A DNA stretch of 9,372 nucleotides, taken from positions 1-9,372 of the forward strand of contig DATJQH010000146.1 of NCBI GenBank assembly GCA_035505955.1, read 5' to 3'. Position 1 is the stretch's first letter; every line of letters starts with the position of its first letter. Shown one piece after another: positions 1 to 6,593 of this stretch. Position numbers and translations under genes: made by a program. The notes under the pieces were generated by a model that saw only the letters and a list, made by a program, of their open reading frames with translations, made no database searches and was not told the DNA's origin. Origin of the DNA: Fen-999 sp035505955 (GTDB taxonomy: Bacteria; Pseudomonadota; Gammaproteobacteria; Burkholderiales; Rhodocyclaceae).

Positions 1-1179
1 CGAGACGTCGGCGAGCGAGAATTGGGCCGGTGGTGCAACCGTCTGGTCCCGCAGCCCGGCACGCAATCCGGAAACATCGACACGATCGACGCGGTAATGC
101 CAGGGCGGCGCGGATGCCTGCGGGGGAGTCGGCGACTCGGCCGCTTCGGTTGCGGGTAGGAGATCGATCACGTTCAACCGCCCGTCTGGGCCGCGCCGCA
201 GGTCGGCCTCGCCGCCGGCGACCACGATGGCTCCGATGCCGATACTGCGCTGGCGGAGATCGAACCGGCCATCCTTGGCCTCGATGCTTTCCAGCGCGAG
301 TACCGGCTCTGGCGCGCCATTGCCGCGCACTTTGAGCCCGGCGAGCTTTGCCGTCAGCTGATCCATCACGAGGTCGATCTGGCCGCCGCTCGGCGCCAGG
401 CGGTAGTGAGTCGACAACGCTGCGATGCCTTCCGGCGGCGCCATCTTCGGCGGCAGCTTGATAAGCGGTGCGAGCTTGGCAAGGTCGACGTCTTCGATCG
501 CGAGGGTGCCCGAGATCGCCAGCGGATTGAGCTCCTGCTCGCCCTGCCAGCGGATGCGGGCGCCAAAGCCCGTGTGCGCGGTGATTTCGTATTTGCCCGA
601 TTCGTTGGGCAGCGTGGACAAGTCGTCGAGTTCCACGTCCAGCGGTTCGACGCGCGTCGCGAATTCGGGCGAGCGGCGGCGGTCCGCTACATCGATGCGG
701 CCATTCGTCACCGCCAGATGGTCGATGTCGATGCGCGGCATCGGCGTCGGCTCGGCGGGAGCCGGCGCGGCAGGCTGCTCCTTGCCCTTCAGCGAGTCGA
801 TCAGCGCGGACCAGTTGAGCCGGTCGCCGGGAAGTTCGGCGATCGTAGCCTGCAGGCCGTCAAGCCGGATCGCATCGAACGCATATGCACGCTTGAACAG
901 GCTCGTCGCCGAGACGTCGACCAGGAGTTCCTTGAAGACCAGCAGCGGCTTGCCGTCGGGTTCTTCGAGACGCAGGTTGGAAAGCCTTAGCGCGAGGGTG
1001 AAGGGGTTGAACGCGGGCTTGTCCATCGTCAGGCGGTGGCCTGTCCTTTCGGCGACGAACTTCTCGGCCTGCGATTGCAGCAGCGGCGGCAGGGCCAGCG
1101 AGGCAAGCAGGAGATAGACGAGGTAGAGCGCGGCCAGCGCTATGACCACGGTCTTGCGGGAGGGCAGGGGAACGGACAT
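1..1179 (-). CDS. DUF748 (AsmA-like) envelope protein, C-terminus outside window
   Basis: An open frame of 393 codons runs from the ATG at 1179 to base 1 with no stop, so only the N-terminal part is seen. Residues 10-32 form one hydrophobic segment (signal anchor), followed by a soluble, probably periplasmic region rich in beta strands. The pattern KPAFNPFTLALRLSNLRL (54-71), DGKPLLVFKELLVDV (75-89), LFKRAYAFDAIRLDG (94-108) and LDDLSTLPNESGKY (184-197) is typical of DUF748 proteins, which resemble the AsmA family implicated in lipid transport between the membranes and in outer-membrane homeostasis. Proline/alanine-rich linkers lie near 134-148 and 345-359. DUF748 proteins are usually much longer, about 1000 residues or more, so much is missing. 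It follows lysA on the same strand by 84 bases. The start was chosen because it places the hydrophobic segment at the N-terminus. There is no good Shine-Dalgarno site; a GGA near it lies inside a hairpin. The exact biochemical role is unknown. Confidence 0.85.
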   Translation of the reverse strand, partial: MSVPLPSRKTVVIALAALYLVYLLLASLALPPLLQSQAEKFVAERTGHRLTMDKPAFNPFTLALRLSNLRLEEPDGKPLLVFKELLVDVSATSLFKRAYAFDAIRLDGLQATIAELPGDRLNWSALIDSLKGKEQPAAPAPAEPTPMPRIDIDHLAVTNGRIDVADRRRSPEFATRVEPLDVELDDLSTLPNESGKYEITAHTGFGARIRWQGEQELNPLAISGTLAIEDVDLAKLAPLIKLPPKMAPPEGIAALSTHYRLAPSGGQIDLVMDQLTAKLAGLKVRGNGAPEPVLALESIEAKDGRFDLRQRSIGIGAIVVAGGEADLRRGPDGRLNVIDLLPATEAAESPTPPQASAPPWHYRVDRVDVSGLRAGLRDQTVAPPAQFSLADVS

Positions 1180-1182
1180 GGT

Positions 1183-1203
1183 CGCTATCCAATCGGGATA
1201 GCG
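1183..1203 (-). promoter_or_regulatory. Hairpin / dyad immediately before the DUF748 gene start
   Basis: On the minus strand CGCTATCC, the loop CGATT and GGATAGCG form a perfect 8-base-pair inverted repeat that ends 3 bases before the ATG. The only purine-rich ribosome-binding candidate (GGATAG) is the 3' arm, so the folded RNA would hide it. The 5' arm could instead be read as half of a DNA operator near the possible transcription start. A related element GAATAGC lies just upstream (1204-1210), giving two similar direct repeats around the inverted one. The symmetry is directly visible; the regulatory role is inference. Confidence 0.4.
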
Positions 1204-1206
1204 GCT

Positions 1207-1237
1207 ATTCTAGTCCCCGCGTGGCCAGTGGAATCAA
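1207..1237 (-). promoter_or_regulatory. Possible sigma70 promoter for the DUF748 gene
   Basis: On the minus strand TTGATT (1237-1232) and TAGAAT (1212-1207) resemble -35 and -10 hexamers, but the 19-base spacer is longer than the usual 17. The -10 element matches the consensus at five of six positions. Transcription would begin near 1200, within the 5' arm of the hairpin. The -35 overlaps the tail of the putative lysA terminator. The alternative is that the DUF748 gene is read only by transcription through from lysA. Confidence 0.3.
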
Positions 1238-1258
1238 GCGCCGGCCGCAGCCGGCGTT
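1236..1258 (-). terminator. GC-rich hairpin after lysA, weak terminator candidate
   Basis: CGCCGGC and GCCGGCG form a perfect 7-base-pair stem (1239-1245 with 1250-1256) around a 4-base loop, 8 bases beyond the lysA stop codon. The downstream tract on the minus strand is only CTTGATT, not a run of T. It therefore could be an intrinsic terminator of low efficiency, or an mRNA-stabilising stem that lets part of the transcription continue into the DUF748 gene. Confidence 0.45.
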
Positions 1259-1263
1259 CCGCC

Positions 1264-2529
1264 CTAAGGCAGGATGGATTCGAGTGCGAAGAGGTCGGTG
1301 ACTTCCTCGCGGCGGCGGATCAGATGCACGTCTTCACTGTCGACCATGACTTCCGCCGCGCGCGGACGCGAGTTGTAGTTCGAACTCATGGCCATGCCGT
1401 AGGCGCCGGCCGACATCACGGCGAGCAGGTCGCCTTCCGCGAGCGCCAGATCGCGCGCTAGCCCGAGGAAATCGCCCGATTCGCAGACGGGACCGACGAT
1501 GTCGTAGGTTTTCGACTGCGTGCGCGGCGTACCATCGGGACTGACTCTTGCAATGCCGTGCCAGGCGTCGTACAGCGATGGACGCAGCAGGTCGTTCATG
1601 GCCGCATCGACGATGGCAAAATTCTTCGCAGTGCCGTGCTTGAGGAATTCAACCCGGGTCAGCAGCAGGCCGGCATTGCCGACCAGCGAGCGTCCGGGCT
1701 CGAGAATGATCTCTTCGCTCCGTGCGGACAGCGCCTTGAGCATCGGGCCAAGATAGTCCGATGCCGAAAGAACGGGTTCGTCGCGATAGCTGATACCCTT
1801 GCCGCCGCCGAGATCGAGGTGTTCGAGGGCGATGCCGTCCGCGGCCAGTTTGTCGGCGAGTTCGATGACACGGGTTGCCGCTTCGCGTGCCGGCGCCGGG
1901 TCGACAAGCTGGGAACCGATGTGGCAGTCGACGCCCACAACGCGGATGCCAGCCATGCCCGCCGCGCGGCGATACAGTTCGGGCGCTTCGTCGATTGGCA
2001 CGCCGAACTTCGAGGTCTTGAGGCCGGTAGCGATGTAAGGATGGGTCTTCGGGTCGACGTTCGGATTGACGCGCAGCGAGATCGGCGCCCGCACACCGTG
2101 GGCGCGCGCGACTTCGTCGAGACGCACCAGTTCCGCAGTGGATTCGACGTTGAAGCAGCGGATGCCCACCTGCAGGCCGTCTTCCATCTCCATGCGGCTC
2201 TTGCCGACGCCCGAGAACATGATCTTGCCCGGATCGGCGTTGATGACCATCAGGCGCGCCAGTTCGCCGCCGGAGACGATGTCGAATCCCGCGCCGAGCT
2301 GGGAGAAGAGTTCGAGGATCGCGAGGTTCGAATTTGCCTTCACGGCGTAGCAGACCAGCGAGCGGTCGCCGAATCCATGCCCCGCGAGGGCGGTCAGATA
2401 GTCCTGGAAGGCGGTCGCCAGTGCGGTGCGCGAATAGACATAGCAGGGCGTGCCATGCTCTTCCGCGATGCGTTCGAGCGGTACGCCCTCGGCATGAAGG
2501 CGGCCGTCGTGAACGGCGAACGGGTTCAA
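1264..2529 (-). CDS. lysA: Diaminopimelate decarboxylase
   Basis: Catalyses the last step of lysine synthesis in the cytoplasm: meso-2,6-diaminopimelate to L-lysine plus CO2, using pyridoxal phosphate (PLP). The 421-residue length is normal for the family. The alanine-racemase-like barrel at the N-terminus carries the PLP lysine in YAVKAN (Lys64), then HIGSQ (203-207), the phosphate-binding GGGKG (241-245) and EPGRS (277-281). The C-terminal beta domain carries the active-site Cys in VCESGD (Cys349) and AGAYGMAMSSNYN (375-387). The start is TTG at 2529; no in-frame ATG lies near, and NPFAVHDGRLHAEGVPL is how family members usually begin. The TTG overlaps the TGA of the upstream lipoprotein gene (TTGA), so translation is probably coupled. 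It competes with peptidoglycan synthesis for meso-DAP. Identification is secure. Confidence 0.97.
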   Translation of the reverse strand: MNPFAVHDGRLHAEGVPLERIAEEHGTPCYVYSRTALATAFQDYLTALAGHGFGDRSLVCYAVKANSNLAILELFSQLGAGFDIVSGGELARLMVINADPGKIMFSGVGKSRMEMEDGLQVGIRCFNVESTAELVRLDEVARAHGVRAPISLRVNPNVDPKTHPYIATGLKTSKFGVPIDEAPELYRRAAGMAGIRVVGVDCHIGSQLVDPAPAREAATRVIELADKLAADGIALEHLDLGGGKGISYRDEPVLSASDYLGPMLKALSARSEEIILEPGRSLVGNAGLLLTRVEFLKHGTAKNFAIVDAAMNDLLRPSLYDAWHGIARVSPDGTPRTQSKTYDIVGPVCESGDFLGLARDLALAEGDLLAVMSAGAYGMAMSSNYNSRPRAAEVMVDSEDVHLIRRREEVTDLFALESILP

Positions 2530-2657
2530 GGCGCGGCCTCGACGGCCTTGCTGCTATGATCGACCAGGCTTGGCGGTGGCGGCAACACCAGCGCACCGCG
2601 CGTGCCGCAGGCGGCGAGCAGGTAGACGGCGCAGGCGAGAAGCATCAGTGCACGCAT
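2526..2657 (-). CDS. lptM: Small outer-membrane lipoprotein of LptM (YifL) type
   Basis: A 43-residue frame starting at ATG 2657. Residues 1-16 (MRALMLLACAVYLLAA) form a short lipoprotein signal peptide, with lipobox LLAAC and lipidated Cys17. After the Cys comes GTRGALVLPPPP, matching the family pattern of C-G-x-x-G-x-L-x-L-P followed by a short polar tail. In Escherichia coli the equivalent, yifL, sits between cyaY and dapF and is now called LptM. It binds the LptD-LptE translocon and helps its oxidative maturation at the BAM complex. Here the gene lies between cyaY (divergent) and lysA, and its TGA overlaps the TTG start of lysA. No strong Shine-Dalgarno site is seen (GGA at about -12). 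Such genes are easily missed in annotation because of their size. Family assignment is by motif and position only; LptD interaction is inferred. Confidence 0.8.
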   Translation of the reverse strand: MRALMLLACAVYLLAACGTRGALVLPPPPSLVDHSSKAVEAAP

Positions 2658-2703
2658 GTTTCATGGGTCCGGAATGACCGGCAATGTTAACACGGGGTAG
2701 AAG

Positions 2704-3021
2704 ATGGAAGAGCGCGAATTCAACACCTTGGCGGATGCGGAGCTGCGTCGCCTCGAAGACGCCATCGAAGCATGCGGCGCCGAGGTCGATCTGGAAGTGA
2801 AGGCGGGCGGCGTGCTCGAAGTCGAGTTCGAGGACGGCAGCAAGATCATCATCAACCGCCACACGGCGGCACGTGAGATCTGGGTGGCAGCGCGCTCCGG
2901 CGGCTACCATTTCCGCTGCGAGGACGGACGCTGGCTCGGTACGCGCGACGGCGAGGAACTCATGACGGCGGTCGGGCGCTGCATGTCGGAGCAGACCGGC
3001 AGCAAAGTGACGCTGACCTAG
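2704..3021 (+). CDS. cyaY: Iron-sulfur cluster assembly protein CyaY (bacterial frataxin)
   Basis: A 105-residue cytoplasmic protein, the usual length for CyaY. Frataxins bind iron weakly and contact the cysteine desulfurase IscS, tuning the rate of Fe-S cluster building on IscU. The N-terminal helix is acidic (E2, E3, E5, D11, E13, E18, D19), as expected for the iron/IscS-binding face. The beta-sheet signature is clear: GVLEVEFEDGSKIIINRH (36-53), EIWVAARSGGYHF (58-70) and W77. The ATG at 2704 has a poor ribosome-binding site (GGGGTAG), but the start matches family N-termini. It is divergent from the lptM-lysA group with a 46-base gap, and convergent with mrcA, sharing a CTAG at the stops, so any terminator must lie inside the mrcA coding region. 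Confidence 0.96.
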   Translation: MEEREFNTLADAELRRLEDAIEACGAEVDLEVKAGGVLEVEFEDGSKIIINRHTAAREIWVAARSGGYHFRCEDGRWLGTRDGEELMTAVGRCMSEQTGSKVTLT

Positions 3022-5339
3022 GGCGTTCCCGAACCGCCGAGGAACGGCGCGGGCGCCGGCGTGGCCTTGTCTTCCGTGACTGGCGGCAGTGCTTCCTGGT
3101 AGATGTATTCCTGTACCTCGTGGGTCGTCGAGGGATCGGTTGCGGTGATCTGGGTCAGGCCATCCGGCCGAGCCATCGACTTCTCGGGCGCGCCCTTGAG
3201 GCCCTTCTCCATAAAGGCGATCCAGATGGGCAGGGCTGCCACCGCGCCGGTCTCGTTGTTGCCCAGGCGCTTGGGCTGATCGAAGCCAATCCACGAGATC
3301 GCCACGACCGACGGTTGGTAACCGCAGAACCAGGCGTCGACGTAATCGTTCGTCGTTCCCGTCTTGCCTGCCAGGTCGTTGCGTTTGAGCACCGCGCCGG
3401 CTCGCGCGGCCGTGCCGCGCCGGACCACGTCGCGCAGCATGCTGTCCATGATGTAGGCGTTGCGTGCATCGATGACGCGCAGGCTCTCGTCGCCCGCCAT
3501 GACGGGCTTGGCGGCAGCCAGGATGTTGCCCTTGCCGTCGACGATCTGCTTGACGATGTAGGGTTCGATCTTGTAGCCGCCGTTCGCGAACACGGAGTAA
3601 GCGGCCACCTGCTGCCAGGGCGTCGCCGAGCCCGCACCGAGGGCAAGCGTGAGGTAAGGCGGATTCTTGTCGGCGTCGAAACCGAAACGCGTCACATAGT
3701 CCTGGGCGTAGCGCGTGCCTATCGACTGCAGCAGCCGGATCGACACCATGTTCTTTGATTTGGTTAGCGCGGTGCGCAACGTCATCGGCCCCTCATACTT
3801 GCCGTCGTAGTTCTTCGGCTCCCACTCCTGGGAGCCGGTTTCCTCGGCGCTGACGGTGACCGGTTCGTCGGGAATGACGGAAGCTGGCGAATACCCCTTC
3901 TCGAGGGCGGCCGAGTAGATGAATGGCTTGAAACTCGAGCCGGGCTGGCGCCACGCCTGCGTGACATGATTGAACTTGTTGCGGTTGAAATCGACGCCGC
4001 CGACGAGCGCCTGGATTGCCCCGTCGGTGGGGCTGGCCACGACCAGCGCCGCCTCGACGTCCGGCAGTTGGGCAATCTGCCAGGCGCTCTTGCCGTCCTT
4101 CATGACGCGGATCACGGCGCCGCGGCGAATACGCCGGTTCGGCGGCGACTTTTCGTCGATCATCCGGGAGGCGAACTTCAGCGCCTCGCCGGTCAGTTCG
4201 ACGATCTCGCCTCCGTGGACATACGCCCGCACGCGCCGGGGATCGGCAGACAAGACAAGGGCGGGAACCAGGCCGCTGGAGTCGTCGAAATCCTGGATGA
4301 GGTCGTCGAGAGCTTCTTCTTCGTGGCCATCGAGGCCGTTGACGTCCACATAGGCCTCGGCGCCCCGATAGCCGTGGCGCCGGTCGTATTCGAGCACGCC
4401 GCGCCGAACCGCCGCGTACGCGTTGTCCTGATCCGCCTTGACGATCGTCGTGACGATGCTCAGACCCATCGTATAGGCGTCGTCCTGGTATCGTTCATAG
4501 GCGATCTGCCGCGCCATCTCCGCGACGTATTCGGCGTGAATGCCGAAATCATTCACGTCGCGCTTGATCTGCAGCGTTTCGGCCTGGGCCGCCTGAAACT
4601 GTTCGGAAGTGATGAAGCCCAGATCCTGCATCCGGCGCAGCACATAGAGTTGGCGGATGCGCGCCCGGCGCGGATTTGCCACCGGGTTGTAGCTCGACGG
4701 CGCTTTCGGCAGGCCCGCCAGCATCGCGGCTTCGGCCACGCTGACGTCCGCCAGAGGTTTCCCGAAGTAGATCTGCGACGCGGCCGCGAACCCGTAGGCA
4801 CGCTGCCCAAGGTAGATCTGGTTTACATACAGTTCCAGGATTTCGTCCTTGGTCAGGTTGTGCTCGATCTTGAAAGAGAGCAGGGCTTCGTATAGCTTTC
4901 GAGTTAGCGTCTTCTCCGAGGAAAGAAAGAAGTTCCGGGCAACCTGCATGGTGATGGTGGACGCGCCCTGCCTCTTGCCCCCACTGACGAAGTTCGAATA
5001 TGCGGCGCGCAGGATTCCGAGGGTATCAATGCCCGAATGTTGATAGAAACGCTCATCCTCGGCAGCGAGAATGGCCTGCTTCATGGTTGGCGGTACCTCC
5101 TGGATCGGAATCAGGCTGCGCCGCTCCTCGCCGAATTCGCCAATCAGAAAGCCATCCGCGGTATAGACGCGAAGAGGAATCTTGGGCCGATAGTCGGTCA
5201 GGGCATCCAGCGATGGCAGTTGTGGATAGGCAATGACGACAAGAATGCCGCCCAGTGCAACTGCGATCAGTAGCGCGCCGGCAAACAGCGCCAAGGGAAG
5301 CAATACCCAGCGCAAACGGGTGAACAGGGGAGATACCAC
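3018..5339 (-). CDS. mrcA: Bifunctional penicillin-binding protein 1A (glycosyltransferase/transpeptidase)
   Basis: Polymerises lipid II into glycan strands and cross-links the peptides on the outer face of the inner membrane (class A PBP; often named ponA in this context). The 773 residues contain one membrane anchor (about 11-37); a GT51 domain with EDERFYQHSGID (catalytic Glu94), GASTITMQ (126-132 region), RKLYEA (Glu151) and ELYVNQIYLG (169-178); an OB-like insert (about 325-425) usual for PBP1A; and a transpeptidase domain with SSFK (Ser468, Lys471), SKN (528-530) and KTGT (659-662). All catalytic motifs are intact. The tail is proline-rich. The start is GTG at 5339, chosen because it leaves a short cytoplasmic tail before the anchor; the preceding ribosome-binding site is weak (GGA). 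Divergence from pilMNOPQ is a conserved arrangement in several proteobacteria. The stop overlaps that of cyaY. Confidence 0.97.
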   Translation of the reverse strand: MVSPLFTRLRWVLLPLALFAGALLIAVALGGILVVIAYPQLPSLDALTDYRPKIPLRVYTADGFLIGEFGEERRSLIPIQEVPPTMKQAILAAEDERFYQHSGIDTLGILRAAYSNFVSGGKRQGASTITMQVARNFFLSSEKTLTRKLYEALLSFKIEHNLTKDEILELYVNQIYLGQRAYGFAAASQIYFGKPLADVSVAEAAMLAGLPKAPSSYNPVANPRRARIRQLYVLRRMQDLGFITSEQFQAAQAETLQIKRDVNDFGIHAEYVAEMARQIAYERYQDDAYTMGLSIVTTIVKADQDNAYAAVRRGVLEYDRRHGYRGAEAYVDVNGLDGHEEEALDDLIQDFDDSSGLVPALVLSADPRRVRAYVHGGEIVELTGEALKFASRMIDEKSPPNRRIRRGAVIRVMKDGKSAWQIAQLPDVEAALVVASPTDGAIQALVGGVDFNRNKFNHVTQAWRQPGSSFKPFIYSAALEKGYSPASVIPDEPVTVSAEETGSQEWEPKNYDGKYEGPMTLRTALTKSKNMVSIRLLQSIGTRYAQDYVTRFGFDADKNPPYLTLALGAGSATPWQQVAAYSVFANGGYKIEPYIVKQIVDGKGNILAAAKPVMAGDESLRVIDARNAYIMDSMLRDVVRRGTAARAGAVLKRNDLAGKTGTTNDYVDAWFCGYQPSVVAISWIGFDQPKRLGNNETGAVAALPIWIAFMEKGLKGAPEKSMARPDGLTQITATDPSTTHEVQEYIYQEALPPVTEDKATPAPAPFLGGSGTP

Positions 5340-5376
5340 GAAAGGTCCGATGACCGCGATCGAAGGAAACGGGCAA

Positions 5377-5404
5377 ATTATATCGGCCGCCCGTCGCCGA
5401 CCAA
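5377..5404 (-). promoter_or_regulatory. Likely sigma70 promoter of mrcA
   Basis: On the minus strand a perfect TATAAT lies at 5382-5377, with TTGGTC at 5404-5399 as a moderate -35 at 16 bases spacing. Transcription would start near 5370, giving a leader of about 30 bases before the GTG. A 6-base inverted repeat (ACGGGC at 5369-5374, GCCCGT at 5389-5394) flanks the -10 hexamer and may be a coincidence or an operator. Confidence 0.55.
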
Positions 5405-5430
5405 CGGTTAATTGATCTCAACTATTTCCC

Positions 5431-5459
5431 TTTACACCCGATATTGTTGTTGATAGCAT
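5431..5459 (+). promoter_or_regulatory. Likely extended -10 promoter of pilMNOPQ
   Basis: TTTACA (5431-5436) and TAGCAT (5454-5459) are separated by exactly 17 bases, and TG at 5451-5452 gives the extended -10 TGn motif. The predicted start near 5466 leaves a leader of roughly 48 AT-rich bases before the TTG of pilM. A weaker alternative in the same stretch is TTGTTG (5444-5449) with TAAATT (5466-5471). No other promoter-like gap exists inside the operon. Confidence 0.5.
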
Positions 5460-5513
5460 TTGAAGTAAATTATTCGTAATAACCATAAGCCAAGGTTCTG
5501 AAAGGGAAAATCC

Positions 5514-6593
5514 TTGCAGATCGACCTCTCGATCTTTAATCCCAAGGCGCGCCCCTTGCTCGGGTTGGACGTCAGCACGTCCGCGATCAAGATGGTGGAG
5601 TTGACCGAAAGCTCCAAGGGAGAGTTCCGTCTCGAGCGCTATGCGATCGAGTATCTGCCCAAGGACGCGGTGGTCGACGGCAATATCACCAACCTCGATG
5701 CGGTTGGCGAGTGCGTGCGTCGCTGCTGGAAACGCCTGGGGACTGCGACCAAGTACGTCGCCATGTCACTGCCGACGGCGGCGGTTATTACCAAGAAGAT
5801 CATCCTTCCGGGCAACCTGCGCGAGACAGAAATGGAAGTGCAGGTGGAGTCCGAAGCGAATCAGTACATTCCGTTTGCCCTGGATGAGGTCAATCTGGAT
5901 TTTCAGGTCATCGGGCCGGTACCGTCCAGTCCGGACGAAGTTGAAGTGCTGATCGCTGCTTCGCGCAAGGAAAAGGTGGAAGACCGCGTGGCCTGCGCGG
6001 AGGCGGCAGAACTCAAGCCGCTGGTCATGGATGTCGAGTCCTTCGCAGTCCAGGCCGCATTCGCACTTGTCATGGCGCAGTTGCCGGGCAAGGCCAAGGA
6101 TCAGGTGGTCGCCCTGGTCGACGTCGGTGCCGTCGCGACCAAGGTCATGGTCATGCATGGTGACCAGATGGTCTACAGCCGCGAACAGGCCTTTGGCGGT
6201 GGTCAGCTGACCCAGGACATCATGCGTGCTTACGGGATGAGTTCCGAAGAAGCAGAGGCGGTCAAGCGCTCGGGCGCCGGACCGGAGAACTACGAACCCG
6301 AACTGTTGCGCCCCTTCGTGGAGAACCTCGCCCTCGAAGTTTCGCGCGCCCTGCAGTTCTTCTTCTCGTCGACACAGTTCAACCAGGTCCACCACCTGGT
6401 TCTGGCGGGCGGTTGTGCCGCAATTCCGGGTATCGATGAAATCGTTGCCACGCGAACCCAAGTGCCGACGGTCGTCGCCAATCCATTCGCCGGCATGGTG
6501 CCCTCGTCGCGGATTCGGCCGAGGCAATTGATGGCGGACGCGCCGCTATTGATGGTGGCTTGCGGACTTGCTCTGAGGAGGTTTGATCAGTGA
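5514..6593 (+). CDS. pilM: Type IV pilus assembly protein PilM (actin-like)
   Basis: A 359-residue cytoplasmic protein with the FtsA/actin-like fold. It binds nucleotide and the cytoplasmic tail of PilN, linking the inner-membrane alignment complex to the pilus motors. Visible motifs are the first phosphate loop LLGLDVSTSAIKMVEL (15-30), the second phosphate loop VVALVDVGAVATKVMV (198-213) and the adenosine motif LVLAGGCAAIPGI (295-307). NPFAGM (323-328) is also typical of PilM. The start is TTG at 5514, preceded by AAAGGGAAAA at 5501-5510. Family members begin with a similar IDLS...RPLLGLD stretch, and the next ATG (about codon 27) would cut off the first phosphate loop. It is the first gene of the operon, and its TGA overlaps the pilN GTG. 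Confidence 0.96.
   Translation: MQIDLSIFNPKARPLLGLDVSTSAIKMVELTESSKGEFRLERYAIEYLPKDAVVDGNITNLDAVGECVRRCWKRLGTATKYVAMSLPTAAVITKKIILPGNLRETEMEVQVESEANQYIPFALDEVNLDFQVIGPVPSSPDEVEVLIAASRKEKVEDRVACAEAAELKPLVMDVESFAVQAAFALVMAQLPGKAKDQVVALVDVGAVATKVMVMHGDQMVYSREQAFGGGQLTQDIMRAYGMSSEEAEAVKRSGAGPENYEPELLRPFVENLALEVSRALQFFFSSTQFNQVHHLVLAGGCAAIPGIDEIVATRTQVPTVVANPFAGMVPSSRIRPRQLMADAPLLMVACGLALRRFDQ

Noticed and set aside
406..1117. Two overlapping plus-strand open frames (194 and 230 codons) at the left end
   Set aside because: The minus strand here carries a continuous DUF748 frame with a membrane anchor and family motifs; the plus frames are shadows.
1558..2559. 333-codon open frame on the plus strand opposite lysA
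   Set aside because: It is complementary to well-conserved lysA. Its arginine/aspartate/alanine-rich composition shows no domain, as is usual for antisense frames in GC-rich genes.
3024..3058. Inverted repeats CGTTCC/GGAACG and CGGCGC/GCGCCG as a possible cyaY terminator
   Set aside because: There is an 11-base loop in the first and a 2-base loop in the second, with no T run. They fall in the Pro/Ala/Gly-coding tail of mrcA, where GC-rich symmetry is expected.
2554..3294. 246-codon minus-strand frame spanning the lptM/cyaY gap and cyaY
   Set aside because: It lies opposite cyaY and out of frame with the lipoprotein gene, with no domain or ribosome-binding site.
3966..4895. 309-codon open frame on the plus strand opposite mrcA
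   Set aside because: The opposite frame carries the PBP1A catalytic motifs. The product is low in complexity (Val/Asp/Arg/His) and has no ribosome-binding site or recognisable fold.
5412..5426. TTGAT resembling an FNR/CRP-family half-site between the divergent promoters
   Set aside because: The required second half ATCAA at the right spacing is missing; a single pentamer is not evidence.
5766..6527. 253-codon open frame on the minus strand opposite pilM
   Set aside because: It is a shadow of a clear pilM gene, with a His/Asp/Arg-rich composition typical of antisense reading.
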